From positions 124,001 to 188,000 of the forward strand of contig NZ_AMRN01000005.1 in the NCBI RefSeq assembly GCF_000300275.1: a stretch of 64,000 nt of DNA, written 5' to 3'. The notes under the pieces are model-generated. The model did not search any database and was not told the origin of the DNA. It saw nothing but the letters and a program-made list of their open reading frames with translations. This stretch comes from Thalassospira profundimaris WP0211 (GTDB lineage: Bacteria > Pseudomonadota > Alphaproteobacteria > Rhodospirillales > Thalassospiraceae). Position numbers and translations under genes: made by a program. Below, piece by piece: positions 8,889 through 18,203 of this stretch (its first letter is position 1; every line of letters begins with the position of its first letter).

Positions 8889-9629
8889 ATGTTTGATCTT
8901 GCAGGGAAAACAGCACTCGTAACCGGTGCGACCGGCGGTATCGGTGGCGAAATCGCCAAGGTTCTGGCCGAAGCTGGTGCGAAGGTTGCTCTGTCGGGCA
9001 CCCGTCAGGAACGCCTCGAAGCGGTTGCTGCCGAAATCGGTGGCAACGCGGTTGTTGTTCCGGCCAACCTTTCGGATAAAGAATCGGTCGATGGCCTGAT
9101 CAAAAATGCTGAGGAGGCCCTTGGCGGTCAGCTTGATATTCTGGTTAACAATGCCGGAATTACCCGTGATCAGCTTGCCATGCGTCTTAAGGATGAAGAC
9201 TGGCAGGCGGTTCTTGATGTGAACTTGACCTCTGCCTTCAAGCTTGCGCGCAATTCACTGCGCGGCATGATGAAGCGTCGCCACGGCCGTATTATCAACA
9301 TCACCTCGATCGTTGGTGTGACCGGCAACCCGGGCCAGACCAACTATGCCGCTGCCAAGGCCGGGATGATCGGTTGGTCAAAATCGCTGGCACAAGAGGT
9401 TGCGGCGCGCGGAATTACGGTTAACTGTGTGGCACCGGGCTTTATTACCACGGCCATGACCGAAGAACTCGGAGATGCCCAGAAAGAAAAGCTTTTGGGC
9501 GGTATTCCGGCAGGTCGCATGGGCGACAGCAAAGAGATCGCAGCAGCGGTTCTGTATCTTGCAAGTGACGAAGCAGCTTATGTCACAGGACAGACCTTGC
9601 ATGTGAATGGCGGAATGGCGATGATTTAA
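8889..9629 (+). CDS. fabG: 3-oxoacyl-ACP reductase
   Basis: NADPH-dependent reductase of the fatty acid elongation cycle. It has 246 residues of the short-chain dehydrogenase fold. The cofactor loop is VTGATGGIGGEIA (11-23), followed by NNAG (87-90). The catalytic residues are Ser140, Tyr153 and Lys157 (the last two in YAAAK). The C-terminus ends TLHVNGGMAMI, typical of FabG. Its place between fabD and acpP supports the fatty acid role over other SDR functions. Confidence 0.97.
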   Translation: MFDLAGKTALVTGATGGIGGEIAKVLAEAGAKVALSGTRQERLEAVAAEIGGNAVVVPANLSDKESVDGLIKNAEEALGGQLDILVNNAGITRDQLAMRLKDEDWQAVLDVNLTSAFKLARNSLRGMMKRRHGRIINITSIVGVTGNPGQTNYAAAKAGMIGWSKSLAQEVAARGITVNCVAPGFITTAMTEELGDAQKEKLLGGIPAGRMGDSKEIAAAVLYLASDEAAYVTGQTLHVNGGMAMI

Positions 9630-9652
9630 CCCGTTGCGGGTTGCCTTCTTTT
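9628..9652 (+). terminator. Weak terminator-like hairpin after fabG
   Basis: AACCCG-TTG-CGGGTT (9628-9642) overlaps the fabG stop and is followed by the T-rich GCCTTCTTTTC. The stem is only 6 bp, so termination may be partial. acpP, 170 bp downstream, probably also has its own promoter. Confidence 0.5.
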
Positions 9653-9799
9653 CTGTTTAAAAGAGGCCGCTATACCAAATATTGAAACTGGCGATTGTTC
9701 GTTGCCGGTTTCCGGTTCCCGGGAACTCCTTCAATAGGGGGACACAACGGGTACCACGTGTAAACTAACTGACAGAAAACCTATTGAAGGATTTGAGCT

Positions 9800-10036
9800 A
9801 TGAGTGATGTCGCAGATCGCGTGAAGAAGATCGTTGTCGAGCACCTCGGTGTTGAAGAAGACAAGGTCACTGAAAACGCAAGCTTCATCGACGATCTGGG
9901 CGCAGACAGCCTGGACACCGTTGAGCTGGTTATGGCGTTTGAAGAAGAATTCGGTTGTGAAATTCCGGATGACGCGGCTGAAAAAATTCTGACCGTTAAA
10001 GACGCGATCGACTTCATCGAAAAGGCGGACAGCTAA
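9800..10036 (+). CDS. acpP: Acyl carrier protein
   Basis: Carries growing acyl chains on a phosphopantetheine arm. It has 78 residues and is strongly acidic. The attachment site is Ser37 in [10 protein letters not shown], the canonical DSL motif. GAAGGA lies upstream of the ATG as ribosome binding site. It is followed by a strong terminator, in keeping with its need for high, separately controlled expression. Confidence 0.98.
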   Translation: MSDVADRVKKIVVEHLGVEEDKVTENASFIDDLGADSLDTVELVMAFEEEFGCEIPDDAAEKILTVKDAIDFIEKADS

Positions 10037-10052
10037 GTTTGCTGTTAGACAT

Positions 10053-10090
10053 GGGCGCCTAGAGGGCATCCTCAGGCGCCCTTTTCGTCT
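10053..10090 (+). terminator. Rho-independent terminator after acpP
   Basis: GGGCGCCT (10053-10060) pairs with AGGCGCCC (10074-10081). The inner GAGG-GCAT-CCTC extends the stem with one unpaired base, and TTTTCGTCTTT follows. It lies 17 bp after the acpP stop. Confidence 0.92.
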
Positions 10091-10124
10091 TTGCTGGATT
10101 CATAGAATAAAGGCGTAATGCGGG

Positions 10125-11384
10125 ATGAGACGCGTAGTTGTTACCGGTATTGGTGCTGTTACTCCGCTTGCTAGCGGGGCACAGAATACTTGGCAGAAAC
10201 TGCTGAACAGCCAATCCGGGATCAAAAGCATCGATACGTTTGACGTGTCGGATATCCCTGCCAAAATCGCAGGCCTCGTGCCGCGCGGTGAGGGTGACGG
10301 ACTTTTCAACGCTGAAGATCATGTCTCGATCAAAGACATGAAGAAAATGGACGATTTCATCGTCTATGGGATTGCTGCAGCTGATCAGGCGATTGCGGAT
10401 TCTGGTTGGAAGCCGGAAACCGACGAAGATCAGGAAGCAACCGGCGTTTTGATCGGTTCGGGGATCGGTGGGTTGCCCAAGATTTCCGAGGCAACTGATC
10501 TGGTCAATAACGGCAAGACCCGTCGTGTCAGTCCGTTCTTCATTCCGTCTTGTCTGATTAACCTGGTTTCAGGTCAGGTTTCGATCAAACACGGTCTTAA
10601 AGGTCCGAACCATGCGGTGGTTACCGCCTGTTCGACCGGTGCACACGCCGTTGGCGACGCATCGCGCATGATTATGCTTGGCGATGCCGATGTCATGGTT
10701 GCGGGTGGTGCCGAAGCTGCTGTTTGCCGTCTTGGCATGGCAGGCTTTGCTGCTGCACGTGCGCTTTCGACCAGCTACAACGACACACCAACCGAAGCAT
10801 CCCGTCCGTGGGATGAAGGCCGTGACGGTTTCGTCATGGGCGAAGGTGCGGGCTGTGTTGTTCTTGAAGAATACGAACACGCCAAGGCGCGTGGGGCTCG
10901 GATTTACGCCGAAGTTGCCGGTTACGGCATGTCGGGTGATGCTTATCACATCACCGCACCGGCCGAAGACGGCAATGGCGGCTTCCGTTCGATGCGCAAT
11001 GCCATTCGCAATGCGGGTCTGAACCCGGAAGATGTTGATTACGTCAACGCACATGGCACCTCGACTCCGCTGGGTGATGAAATCGAACTGGGTGCGGTAA
11101 AGCGCCTGTTCGGTGATCATGCCCAGAAAATGTCGATGTCTTCGACCAAATCGGCAACCGGTCACCTTCTGGGTGCTGCCGGTGCGATTGAAGCCGTGTT
11201 CTCGATCCTTGCGATCCACGAAGGCGTTGTTCCTCCGACGTTGAACCTGCGCAATCCGTCCGAGGCATGCAAAGGCATTGATCTGGTTCCGCTTGAAGCC
11301 AAACAGCGTAAAGTCAATGTCGCTCTGTCGAACTCGTTCGGCTTTGGCGGCACCAACGCATCGCTTGTTTTCAAGGCCGTTTAA
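10125..11384 (+). CDS. fabF: 3-oxoacyl-ACP synthase II
   Basis: Condenses malonyl-ACP with acyl-ACP in chain elongation. It has 419 residues, the usual length. The catalytic triad is Cys169 (TACSTGAHA), His310 (VNAHGTSTP) and His347 (TGHLLGAAG). The N-terminus MRRVVVTGIGAVTPL is canonical. It follows acpP after a terminator and is 29 bp from mltG, the standard acpP-fabF-mltG order. Confidence 0.97.
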   Translation: MRRVVVTGIGAVTPLASGAQNTWQKLLNSQSGIKSIDTFDVSDIPAKIAGLVPRGEGDGLFNAEDHVSIKDMKKMDDFIVYGIAAADQAIADSGWKPETDEDQEATGVLIGSGIGGLPKISEATDLVNNGKTRRVSPFFIPSCLINLVSGQVSIKHGLKGPNHAVVTACSTGAHAVGDASRMIMLGDADVMVAGGAEAAVCRLGMAGFAAARALSTSYNDTPTEASRPWDEGRDGFVMGEGAGCVVLEEYEHAKARGARIYAEVAGYGMSGDAYHITAPAEDGNGGFRSMRNAIRNAGLNPEDVDYVNAHGTSTPLGDEIELGAVKRLFGDHAQKMSMSSTKSATGHLLGAAGAIEAVFSILAIHEGVVPPTLNLRNPSEACKGIDLVPLEAKQRKVNVALSNSFGFGGTNASLVFKAV

Positions 11385-11413
11385 ACAGCAGAGCAACCCC
11401 CGGGAGCATTCCC

Positions 11414-12388
11414 TTGAAGCGTTTTCTGCTTTTTATTGGCTTTCTGATCATCACCGCTGCTCTCGCCACAGGTGGGGCAGCGGTGTATGTTTATGTGCAA
11501 TACACATCGCCGAGCAATTTGGCGCAGGAACGCGACATCATCATCCCGCAGGGGACCGGTGTGCGCGGTATTGCCGAGATTTTCCAACGTGAAAACATCA
11601 TCACCGAACCGCTGATCTTCCTTGCTGGGGTTCGCGTCAGTCAGCTTGACCGGTCGCTGCGTGCGGGGGAATACCATTTCCCGGCCCGGGTCAGCCCGAA
11701 ACAGGCTGCTGAAATTCTGGCCTTTGGGGATACGGTCAAACGGTTCGTCACCATCCCTGAAGGTCTTCGTTCCGGCGAAATCGTTGATCGGATCAAGCTG
11801 GTCGATGGATTAACCGGCGAGATCGCCGATATTCCGGCCGATGGCACCTTGTTGCCCGAAACCTATCAGTTCTCGTTTGGGGATACGAAGCAAAGCATCA
11901 TTGATCGTATGCGCTCAGCCCACGATGAAATGGTCAAACAGCTTTGGCCGGGCCGTCAGGACGGATTGCCGTTCGACACCATTGAAGAGGCGGTTATTCT
12001 GGCCTCCATCGTTGAACGCGAAACCGGCGTTGCTGGCGAACGGGCAAGGGTCGCTGGGGTGTTTATCAATCGTCTGCGACGCGATATGCGCTTGCAGTCT
12101 GATCCGACAGTTGCCTATGCGCTTAGCCCGGACAAGCGTCTTGAACGTCCTTTGACGCGCAAGGATTGGCGTTTTGAGAGCCCCTATAACACCTATGTCA
12201 CCAGCGGCCTGCCGCCCGGACCGATCACCAATCCGGGGCGCGATGCGTTCTATGCGGTCCTGCATCCAGCAGCGACCGAAGATCTGTACTTCGTTGCAGA
12301 CGGGACGGGAGGACATGCATTTGCCAGAACCCTTGATGAGCATAATCGCAACGTTGCCAAGTGGCGGCGCATCCGCGACGGGCAGTGA
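11414..12388 (+). CDS. mltG: Endolytic murein transglycosylase MltG
   Basis: Inner-membrane lytic transglycosylase that cuts nascent glycan strands. It has 324 residues. There is one N-terminal membrane segment (about 4-26), a LysM-like region around RGIAEIFQRENII, and a YceG domain. The catalytic Glu lies in ASIVERETG, and SDPTVAYAL and SPYNTYVTSGLPPGPI are conserved downstream. The start is TTG at 11414, supported by GGGAG seven bases upstream and by the lack of a nearby ATG giving the membrane anchor. It is linked to fabF as in many bacteria. Confidence 0.95.
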   Translation: MKRFLLFIGFLIITAALATGGAAVYVYVQYTSPSNLAQERDIIIPQGTGVRGIAEIFQRENIITEPLIFLAGVRVSQLDRSLRAGEYHFPARVSPKQAAEILAFGDTVKRFVTIPEGLRSGEIVDRIKLVDGLTGEIADIPADGTLLPETYQFSFGDTKQSIIDRMRSAHDEMVKQLWPGRQDGLPFDTIEEAVILASIVERETGVAGERARVAGVFINRLRRDMRLQSDPTVAYALSPDKRLERPLTRKDWRFESPYNTYVTSGLPPGPITNPGRDAFYAVLHPAATEDLYFVADGTGGHAFARTLDEHNRNVAKWRRIRDGQ

Positions 12389-12452
12389 TCACGCCAAAGA
12401 GTTCGAACCAAATGATAAAGGCGGAATCGGGTTGATGCCGTCTTTTTGCTTC

Positions 12453-13244
12453 CTAGTGTTCGCCTTGGCTATCGGGCGATGATGTTTTCTTCGGGATCCG
12501 GGATGCCGCAAGATCCATCAACCATTGCGGTGTCATCTTAAGTATTCCGATAATCAGGTTCATTTGCCACGGGAAGGCGATCATGCCCTTGTCGCGTTCA
12601 AGCCCCCGCACGATCTTCTTTGCGGCCTTGTCGGCCTGCATGAAGAATGGCATCGGGAAATCATTGGCATCGGTGATGCGGCTTTTAACAAAGCCCGGGC
12701 AGATGACATTGACCTTCACGCCATCGGGCGCCAATGCACCACGCAATCCTTCGCCGTAAACCCGAATAGCCGCCTTGCTGGCGCAATAGGCCGGGGCAGA
12801 GGGCAATCCACGCCATGATGCCTGGGATGCGACCAATGCGACCTGACCGCGTCTGCGCGCACGCATGACCTTGATCGCCGGATCAATCGTATTCAGGACA
12901 CCGGCGACATTGGTGGCAAAGATATCGCGAACCTGTTCTGGGCTTTCGCCAAGGCCACCCGTACCTGCCGAAATGCCGGCATTGGCAATAACGAGGCTGA
13001 GCTGCGCAATTTCATCGCAATGGGTGACATAGGCGTCCATTGTTTCGCGGGACGTCACATCGAGAACATCGGCATAAACATTGGCCCCGGCGGCGCGGCA
13101 ATCATTTTCCACCAGTTGCAAGCGTGTTTGATTGCGACCGCTGATAAAAAGGGTCACGCCGGTACGTGCGAAATGGCGGGCAAGGGCAGCGCCAATACCC
13201 GAACTGGCACCGGTGATCAGAATGGCATCGTACTGAAAGGACAT
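12453..13244 (-). CDS. Short-chain dehydrogenase/reductase
   Basis: A 263-residue SDR of unknown substrate. It has the cofactor loop ITGASSGIGAALA near the N-terminus, NAG (in ANAGISAG), a Ser in VASQASWRG, and the active-site YCASK. The region after YCASK, GYxRGAL-like followed by VNVICPGFVKSRIT, resembles the DltE/YqjQ-like classical SDRs. The C-terminus carries a hydrophobic patch (MNLIIGILKMTPQWLMDL), suggesting membrane association. The ATG at 13244 (MSFQYDAIL) is preferred; a longer frame to 13304 adds a non-conserved leader. It is convergent with mltG. Confidence 0.85.
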   Translation of the reverse strand: MSFQYDAILITGASSGIGAALARHFARTGVTLFISGRNQTRLQLVENDCRAAGANVYADVLDVTSRETMDAYVTHCDEIAQLSLVIANAGISAGTGGLGESPEQVRDIFATNVAGVLNTIDPAIKVMRARRRGQVALVASQASWRGLPSAPAYCASKAAIRVYGEGLRGALAPDGVKVNVICPGFVKSRITDANDFPMPFFMQADKAAKKIVRGLERDKGMIAFPWQMNLIIGILKMTPQWLMDLAASRIPKKTSSPDSQGEH

Positions 13245-13436
13245 TGTTGCTCGTACTGGGTTTTGAAATAAGGAAATTGATTTTTGCGGAACATGCTGCA
13301 GCAATAGGGCAGCATTATGAAATACGGCTTATGTTTACCATATTGTCGTTATCGCGTGATGATCGGTGTTCACCCTTGGCGGGACATTGGCCAATGGTTA
13401 TAAACGCCTAAACACAAAAGCAAACTGGATGAAAAG

Positions 13437-14321
13437 ATGACCGTTTCAAGCATGACCGGATTTGCGCGCGTTGATGGCGCGGCCGATGGTTTCGGCTGGA
13501 CCTGGGAACTGCGCAGCGTCAACGGCAAGGGACTTGATGTTCGCCTGCGTCTGAATGGCGGGTTTGAGCGTCTTGAGGCCAAGGTGCGCGATGCGGTTTC
13601 CAAGCGGTTCAAGCGCGGCAATATGGGCGTGACCCTGAATGTTATGCGTTCCGGCGATAACAATGCTTATTCGGTGAACCGGGAACTGCTTTCCGAACTG
13701 GTCCAGATTGCTGAGGAGTTTGATAATACCAGCAGCCTGTCGGCAGGAACGATTGCAGATCTTATGAATGTGCGTGGTGTGCTTGAAGCCTATGAGCCAC
13801 AGGAAGACGAAGCAACCCGGGACGCCAATGATGCCGCCGTGCTGGCAAGCCTGAATGAGGCCATCGATCAGATGGCCGCCCACCGGGCAGAGGAAGGCGA
13901 GAAACTTGACGCCATGCTGCGCGGCCATGTCGATAACATCGAGGCGACTGTTACACGTGCTGAAAACTGCGAATCAGCGCGCGCAGACGCCATCAAGGAT
14001 CGTCTGAAACGTCAGGTCGAAGAATTGATGGATGCGGGCAAGTTCGACCCCGAACGCCTGCATCAGGAAGCAGCGATTTTGGCGACCAAGGCCGACATCC
14101 GCGAAGAGATTGATCGTCTGAAGGCCCATATAAGTGCAGCACGTGATATGTTGACTAAGGGTGGCGCAATCGGGCGTAAGCTTGACTTCCTGTGCCAGGA
14201 GTTCAATCGCGAGGCCAACACGCTGTGCTCAAAGGCCAATGATATTGAACTGACCAATTGCGGTATGGAGCTTAAAGTGATCATTGATCAGCTCCGCGAG
14301 CAGGTCCAGAACGTCGAATAA
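13437..14321 (+). CDS. YicC family endoribonuclease
   Basis: YicC-family RNase, 294 residues, a normal length. The N-terminal signature SSMTGFARVDG and WELRSVNGKGLDVRLRLN, and the C-terminal GRKLDFLCQEFNREANTLCSKAND are diagnostic. The family forms a clamshell hexamer that degrades RNA and is linked to stress phenotypes in E. coli. It lies 20 bp upstream of gmk, a common pairing in proteobacteria. Confidence 0.93.
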   Translation: MTVSSMTGFARVDGAADGFGWTWELRSVNGKGLDVRLRLNGGFERLEAKVRDAVSKRFKRGNMGVTLNVMRSGDNNAYSVNRELLSELVQIAEEFDNTSSLSAGTIADLMNVRGVLEAYEPQEDEATRDANDAAVLASLNEAIDQMAAHRAEEGEKLDAMLRGHVDNIEATVTRAENCESARADAIKDRLKRQVEELMDAGKFDPERLHQEAAILATKADIREEIDRLKAHISAARDMLTKGGAIGRKLDFLCQEFNREANTLCSKANDIELTNCGMELKVIIDQLREQVQNVE

Positions 14322-14341
14322 GCGGCAGGGAAGGAAACAAC

Positions 14342-14974
14342 ATGATTGATCCGCATAACCGCCGTGGCGTGATGCTGGTGTTCTGTGCGCCGTCCGGTGC
14401 CGGGAAAACGACAATCACCCGTCAGTTGCTAGAAAACGATGACAAGATCTCCTTGTCTGTGTCGGCAACAACGCGTGCGGCCCGCCCCGGTGAACAAGAA
14501 GGTACCCACTACTTTTTCAAATCGGTTGATGAGTTCAAACATATGATTGCCGATGACGAACTGCTTGAATGGGCAGAAGTGTTTGGCAATTACTATGGCA
14601 CGCCGATTGGACCGGTTGAAAAGGCACTGTCGGAAGGCCGCGATGTTCTGTTTGACATCGACTGGCAGGGTGCCCGCCAACTGCGTGACAAGGGCGGTGA
14701 TGACGTTGTATCGGTCTTTATCCTGCCACCGTCATCGGGTGAGTTGGAGCGCCGCCTGCGTGATCGCGGGCAGGACGCCGATGACGTGATCATGAAACGC
14801 ATGGCCAAGGCCGGTGCGGAAATCAGCCATTGGGAAGAATTTGACTATGTGCTGATCAATGATGATCTGGATCGTTGCATCTCTGACGTTCAACACATTA
14901 TCGGTGCCGAACGCATCAAGCGCGAGCGCCAGACAGGCTTGCCGGGCTTTGTCAAAAAGCTTCTGACAGACTGA
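14342..14974 (+). CDS. gmk: Guanylate kinase
   Basis: Phosphorylates GMP to GDP. It has 210 residues. The P-loop APSGAGKTT lies near residues 17-25, followed by SVSATTRAARPGEQEGTHYF, which binds GMP, and DIDWQGARQL. GGGAAGGA upstream of the ATG is a good ribosome binding site. It is probably co-transcribed with the yicC-family gene and ends at a bidirectional terminator shared with rsmA. Confidence 0.97.
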   Translation: MIDPHNRRGVMLVFCAPSGAGKTTITRQLLENDDKISLSVSATTRAARPGEQEGTHYFFKSVDEFKHMIADDELLEWAEVFGNYYGTPIGPVEKALSEGRDVLFDIDWQGARQLRDKGGDDVVSVFILPPSSGELERRLRDRGQDADDVIMKRMAKAGAEISHWEEFDYVLINDDLDRCISDVQHIIGAERIKRERQTGLPGFVKKLLTD

Positions 14975-14986
14975 TACCGGATACGA

Positions 14987-15014
14987 AAATGGCCGCTTTA
15001 CGAAGCGGCCATTT
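14987..15014. terminator. Bidirectional terminator between gmk and rsmA
   Basis: A perfect 12-bp stem, AAATGGCCGCTT (14987-14998) and AAGCGGCCATTT (15003-15014), with TACG loop. It serves gmk on the plus strand. One arm is formed by the last codons of rsmA, so on the minus strand the hairpin spans the rsmA stop. Confidence 0.8.
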
Positions 15015-15867
15015 CATCATGAACCTGTGTCAGGCGGACAAAATCCGCAACACTAAGCTCCTCGGCCCGGACGGTTTCGGTAATCCCGGCCTTCGCAAGC
15101 AATTCACCTACATTGATGTTCAGGGTCTTAAGGCTTGCGCGCAGCATCTTGCGACGTTGACCAAACGCCGCCTGAGTAATTTTCGCAAGGCTATCCAAAT
15201 TGATGTCTGTGCCGCGATCCGCCTTGGGGCGCAATTGCACGACGGCAGAGGTCACCTTTGGCGGTGGGGTAAAAGCACTGCGGTGGACATCAAACAGGAT
15301 ATCGCAGTCGCACAGATACTGACACAGCACGGATAGACGTCCATAGGCTTTGCTTTTCGGGCGTGCGACGACGCGCTCAGCCACTTCCTTTTGAAACATC
15401 AGGGTCAGGCTGGCGAACTGATCAATCTGCATCAGCCAGCCCAGCAATAGTTGCGTGCCGACATTATAGGGCAGGTTGGCGACGATCTTGCGCGGGGCCG
15501 GGCCCAATGTTGTGACATCGACCTCAAGCGCATCGCCGTCAATGACGTGAAGCGCACCGGGGTAATGATTGCTGATCTGTTCCAGAACCGGTTGGCAGCG
15601 CGGATCACGCTCGATCACGGTCAGGTTCTTCGCACCGTTAAACAGCAACGCACGCGTCAGGCCGCCGGGCCCCGGACCGATTTCAATCACGGTGGCATCA
15701 TCAAGCGGTGCGGCCGCACGGGCAATGCGCCCGGTCAGGTTCAAATCAAACAGGAAGTTCTGGCCGAATTTCTTTTGCGCTGACAGGTCATGGGTCGCAA
15801 TTACCTCCCGCAGTGGCGGAAGGCCGTCATTGGCAAGCTTGCCAGTATTGTCATTGTCTTCTGACAC
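14998..15867 (-). CDS. rsmA: 16S rRNA dimethyladenosine transferase
   Basis: Dimethylates two adjacent adenines (A1518/A1519 in E. coli numbering) in the 3' end of 16S rRNA. It has 289 residues. The N-terminal [10 protein letters not shown] motif, the SAM-binding [14 protein letters not shown], and the catalytic NLPYNVGT are clear, as is [12 protein letters not shown]. It is the last gene of the lptF-lptG-lptD-surA-pdxA-rsmA operon, 5 bp after pdxA, the same linkage as in E. coli. Confidence 0.96.
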   Translation of the reverse strand: MSEDNDNTGKLANDGLPPLREVIATHDLSAQKKFGQNFLFDLNLTGRIARAAAPLDDATVIEIGPGPGGLTRALLFNGAKNLTVIERDPRCQPVLEQISNHYPGALHVIDGDALEVDVTTLGPAPRKIVANLPYNVGTQLLLGWLMQIDQFASLTLMFQKEVAERVVARPKSKAYGRLSVLCQYLCDCDILFDVHRSAFTPPPKVTSAVVQLRPKADRGTDINLDSLAKITQAAFGQRRKMLRASLKTLNINVGELLAKAGITETVRAEELSVADFVRLTQVHDEMAAS

Positions 15868-15872
15868 GTCGG

Positions 15873-16889
15873 TCAGGCTCCTGTCGCAAGGCGTTTTGTC
15901 GCCATTTCTGATGCCATTTTCAGGGCCGCAATCAGGCTATCAGGGCGCGCGATGCCTTTGCCGGCAATATCAAGCGCGGTGCCATGATCGGGCGATGTTC
16001 TGATAAATGGCAATCCCAGCGTGACATTCACACCACCATGGAAATCAAGCGTCTTGACCGGTATCAGAGCCTGATCATGATAGGGGCAGAGCGCCACATC
16101 GTAATTGGCGCGAGCCTCTTCATGGAACATGGTATCGGCCGGAAGGGGACCGATGACATCCACGCCCTCATCACGCAGTTGTTTGACGGCCGGGGCCATG
16201 ATGGTTTTTTCTTCGGTACCCATCGTGCCATCTTCGCCCGCATGCGGGTTCAGCCCGGCAATGGCAAGGCGCGGCTTGGCGATCCCGAAGGCATTTTGCA
16301 GGGAGTGATGTGTGATCCGGCAACGCTCGACAATCAGCTCGGTTGTCAGCTGTGTCGGGACATCCTTGAGCGGTATATGGATGGTTAGCGGCACCACGCG
16401 CAGTTTGCTATTGGCCAGCATCATGACGGGGATTGTGCCCGGTCCTGCGAGCTCTGCCAGAAACTCGGTATGGCCGGGATGTCGGAAGCCCGCTTCATAC
16501 AATGCGCTTTTCTGGATCGGATTGGTGACGACGGCGCTTGCTTTACCCAAGGTCGCCAGTTCGACGGCCTTTGTGATGCTTTCAATCACGACGCTGGCTG
16601 TTTTGGGTGATGCTACACCTGAAACAACTTCGGTTGCGCTATCTGCGATTTCCAGAACCGGCAGGGCATCCTTAAAAACGGACGTGGCTTCGTCGATTGT
16701 CTGGATCACGCGCACTGGAACATCAGTACCACTTCGGGCGATTGCTTGAGTGATCATGCTGACAGGCGAGATCAGGCAAAATGGTGCAAGCTCATCCTGC
16801 GTACGACGCAGCCATGCCTTGATGGCAAGCTCGGGGCCAATGCCGCCGGGCTCGCCGATCGTCAATGCGATGGGGGCGCGTTCTGTCAT
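15873..16889 (-). CDS. pdxA: 4-hydroxythreonine-4-phosphate dehydrogenase
   Basis: Oxidises 4-phosphohydroxy-L-threonine in pyridoxal phosphate synthesis. It has 338 residues, a typical length. [11 protein letters not shown] lies at the N-terminus. Metal-binding histidines lie in [21 protein letters not shown] and [10 protein letters not shown], and [15 protein letters not shown] is at the C-terminus. It sits between surA (27 bp upstream) and rsmA (5 bp downstream), as in many proteobacteria. Confidence 0.96.
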   Translation of the reverse strand: MTERAPIALTIGEPGGIGPELAIKAWLRRTQDELAPFCLISPVSMITQAIARSGTDVPVRVIQTIDEATSVFKDALPVLEIADSATEVVSGVASPKTASVVIESITKAVELATLGKASAVVTNPIQKSALYEAGFRHPGHTEFLAELAGPGTIPVMMLANSKLRVVPLTIHIPLKDVPTQLTTELIVERCRITHHSLQNAFGIAKPRLAIAGLNPHAGEDGTMGTEEKTIMAPAVKQLRDEGVDVIGPLPADTMFHEEARANYDVALCPYHDQALIPVKTLDFHGGVNVTLGLPFIRTSPDHGTALDIAGKGIARPDSLIAALKMASEMATKRLATGA

Positions 16890-16916
16890 CTTCCTATCGG
16901 GGTCCTGTCGACCGGA

Positions 16917-18197
16917 TCAGATCCGGATATCAATAAATGCCTGACGGCGCAGTTCACGAAGTTTGCGGCGTGCCAGAATATCAAGACGTTCCAACCGCAG
17001 ACGGTTTTCAATGTCCTGACGGCTGGGCAGGTTGCTTTCTTCGGTGATGTTACAAATCATCACCATCAGTGCACCGCCATCAACCTGAATAATGTTGGAC
17101 GGTGTTCCTTCATCAAGATTGGTGACAGCTTGTCGGATCTGCCCAGAGAGTGCATCCGGCGAAATGCCTTCCATCTTGCCGCTCAGATCAGATCCAAGGT
17201 CGACAGCGACATTCGCCATGGCGTCACAGCTATTTGCCGTTTCACGGGTGTTCTGCAGGACTGCGATTTTGGCATCAATCTGGTCTTGCGGCATGTCACC
17301 GCTAATCGGGACAAACAGTTGATAAAGGTCCAGTCTGGTATCGGTAACAGCATCAGTGTCACCAACGCGACGGTCCAGCAGTTTGACAATGTAATATCCG
17401 CGGACGGTCTGGACCGGCGCACTTACATCACCGGGTTGCAGCTGGTTGACAGCCTGTTGCAAGTCAGCCGACATTTCACCGGCGTAAAGCCAACCAAGGT
17501 CGCCTCCATTGGCAGCACTCGCGCTGGCTGAGAACTGTCGCGCCAGACCTGCGAAATCCGCACCCGTGTTCAGGGCATCACGAATTTCCTGCGCGGTTTG
17601 GTAAACCCGTGTGCTGTCCTGCGGGTTGTCGACAGGCAGGAAGATTTCCTGAACGCGGTTACGCGGCTTGTTCTGGTTACTGATGATGCGCTCAAGCGTG
17701 TCGTCGATCTCGGCTTCGGAAATCTGAACTTCACCGCGCATGCTGCCGAGAACTTTTTGCCAGGCGACCTGCGGGCGGATCTGATTTTCAATCGTTCCAG
17801 ATGCGATTTGCCGTTGCGACAGATACCTGTCGAGCATGCCGTCGGGAAGGCCTGCATTTTGCTCGATCATTGACTTGCCGCGCGCGATGTCTTCATCGGT
17901 CACTTCGATGCCACGACGCTCGGCTTCCTGCAGTTGCAGTTTTTCATTGATCAGTTGCTGCAGGATTTGCGGCGCCATCTCGTTGCTGCGCTGAGGTGTC
18001 ATTTCGATGTTGGACGACACGGCAACAAGCTTGATACGTTCAACCAGATCAATGACTGAAATCGGATCATCATTGACCACGGCAGCAACGCCAACCGGCG
18101 ACTGTGCACGAACTGGTGCGACCATCATCGATAGTGTGACAGCAATCATCACAGCGCAGATTTTTACGGAAGTCGAAATCGAAATATTGGAAATCAT
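16917..18197 (-). CDS. surA: Periplasmic chaperone/peptidyl-prolyl isomerase SurA
   Basis: Escorts outer-membrane proteins across the periplasm. It has 426 residues. A signal peptide covers about 1-31, ending APVRAQS. A SurA_N chaperone domain follows (about 35-165, starting VGVAAVVNDDPIS). One recognisable parvulin domain (about 178-285) carries VQEIFLP, FAGLARQFS and GGDLGWLYAGEM. The position of a second PPIase repeat near the C-terminus is degenerate. It lies 6 bp after lptD, one of its major clients. Confidence 0.93.
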   Translation of the reverse strand: MISNISISTSVKICAVMIAVTLSMMVAPVRAQSPVGVAAVVNDDPISVIDLVERIKLVAVSSNIEMTPQRSNEMAPQILQQLINEKLQLQEAERRGIEVTDEDIARGKSMIEQNAGLPDGMLDRYLSQRQIASGTIENQIRPQVAWQKVLGSMRGEVQISEAEIDDTLERIISNQNKPRNRVQEIFLPVDNPQDSTRVYQTAQEIRDALNTGADFAGLARQFSASASAANGGDLGWLYAGEMSADLQQAVNQLQPGDVSAPVQTVRGYYIVKLLDRRVGDTDAVTDTRLDLYQLFVPISGDMPQDQIDAKIAVLQNTRETANSCDAMANVAVDLGSDLSGKMEGISPDALSGQIRQAVTNLDEGTPSNIIQVDGGALMVMICNITEESNLPSRQDIENRLRLERLDILARRKLRELRRQAFIDIRI

Positions 18198-18203
18198 TTT
18201 TAC

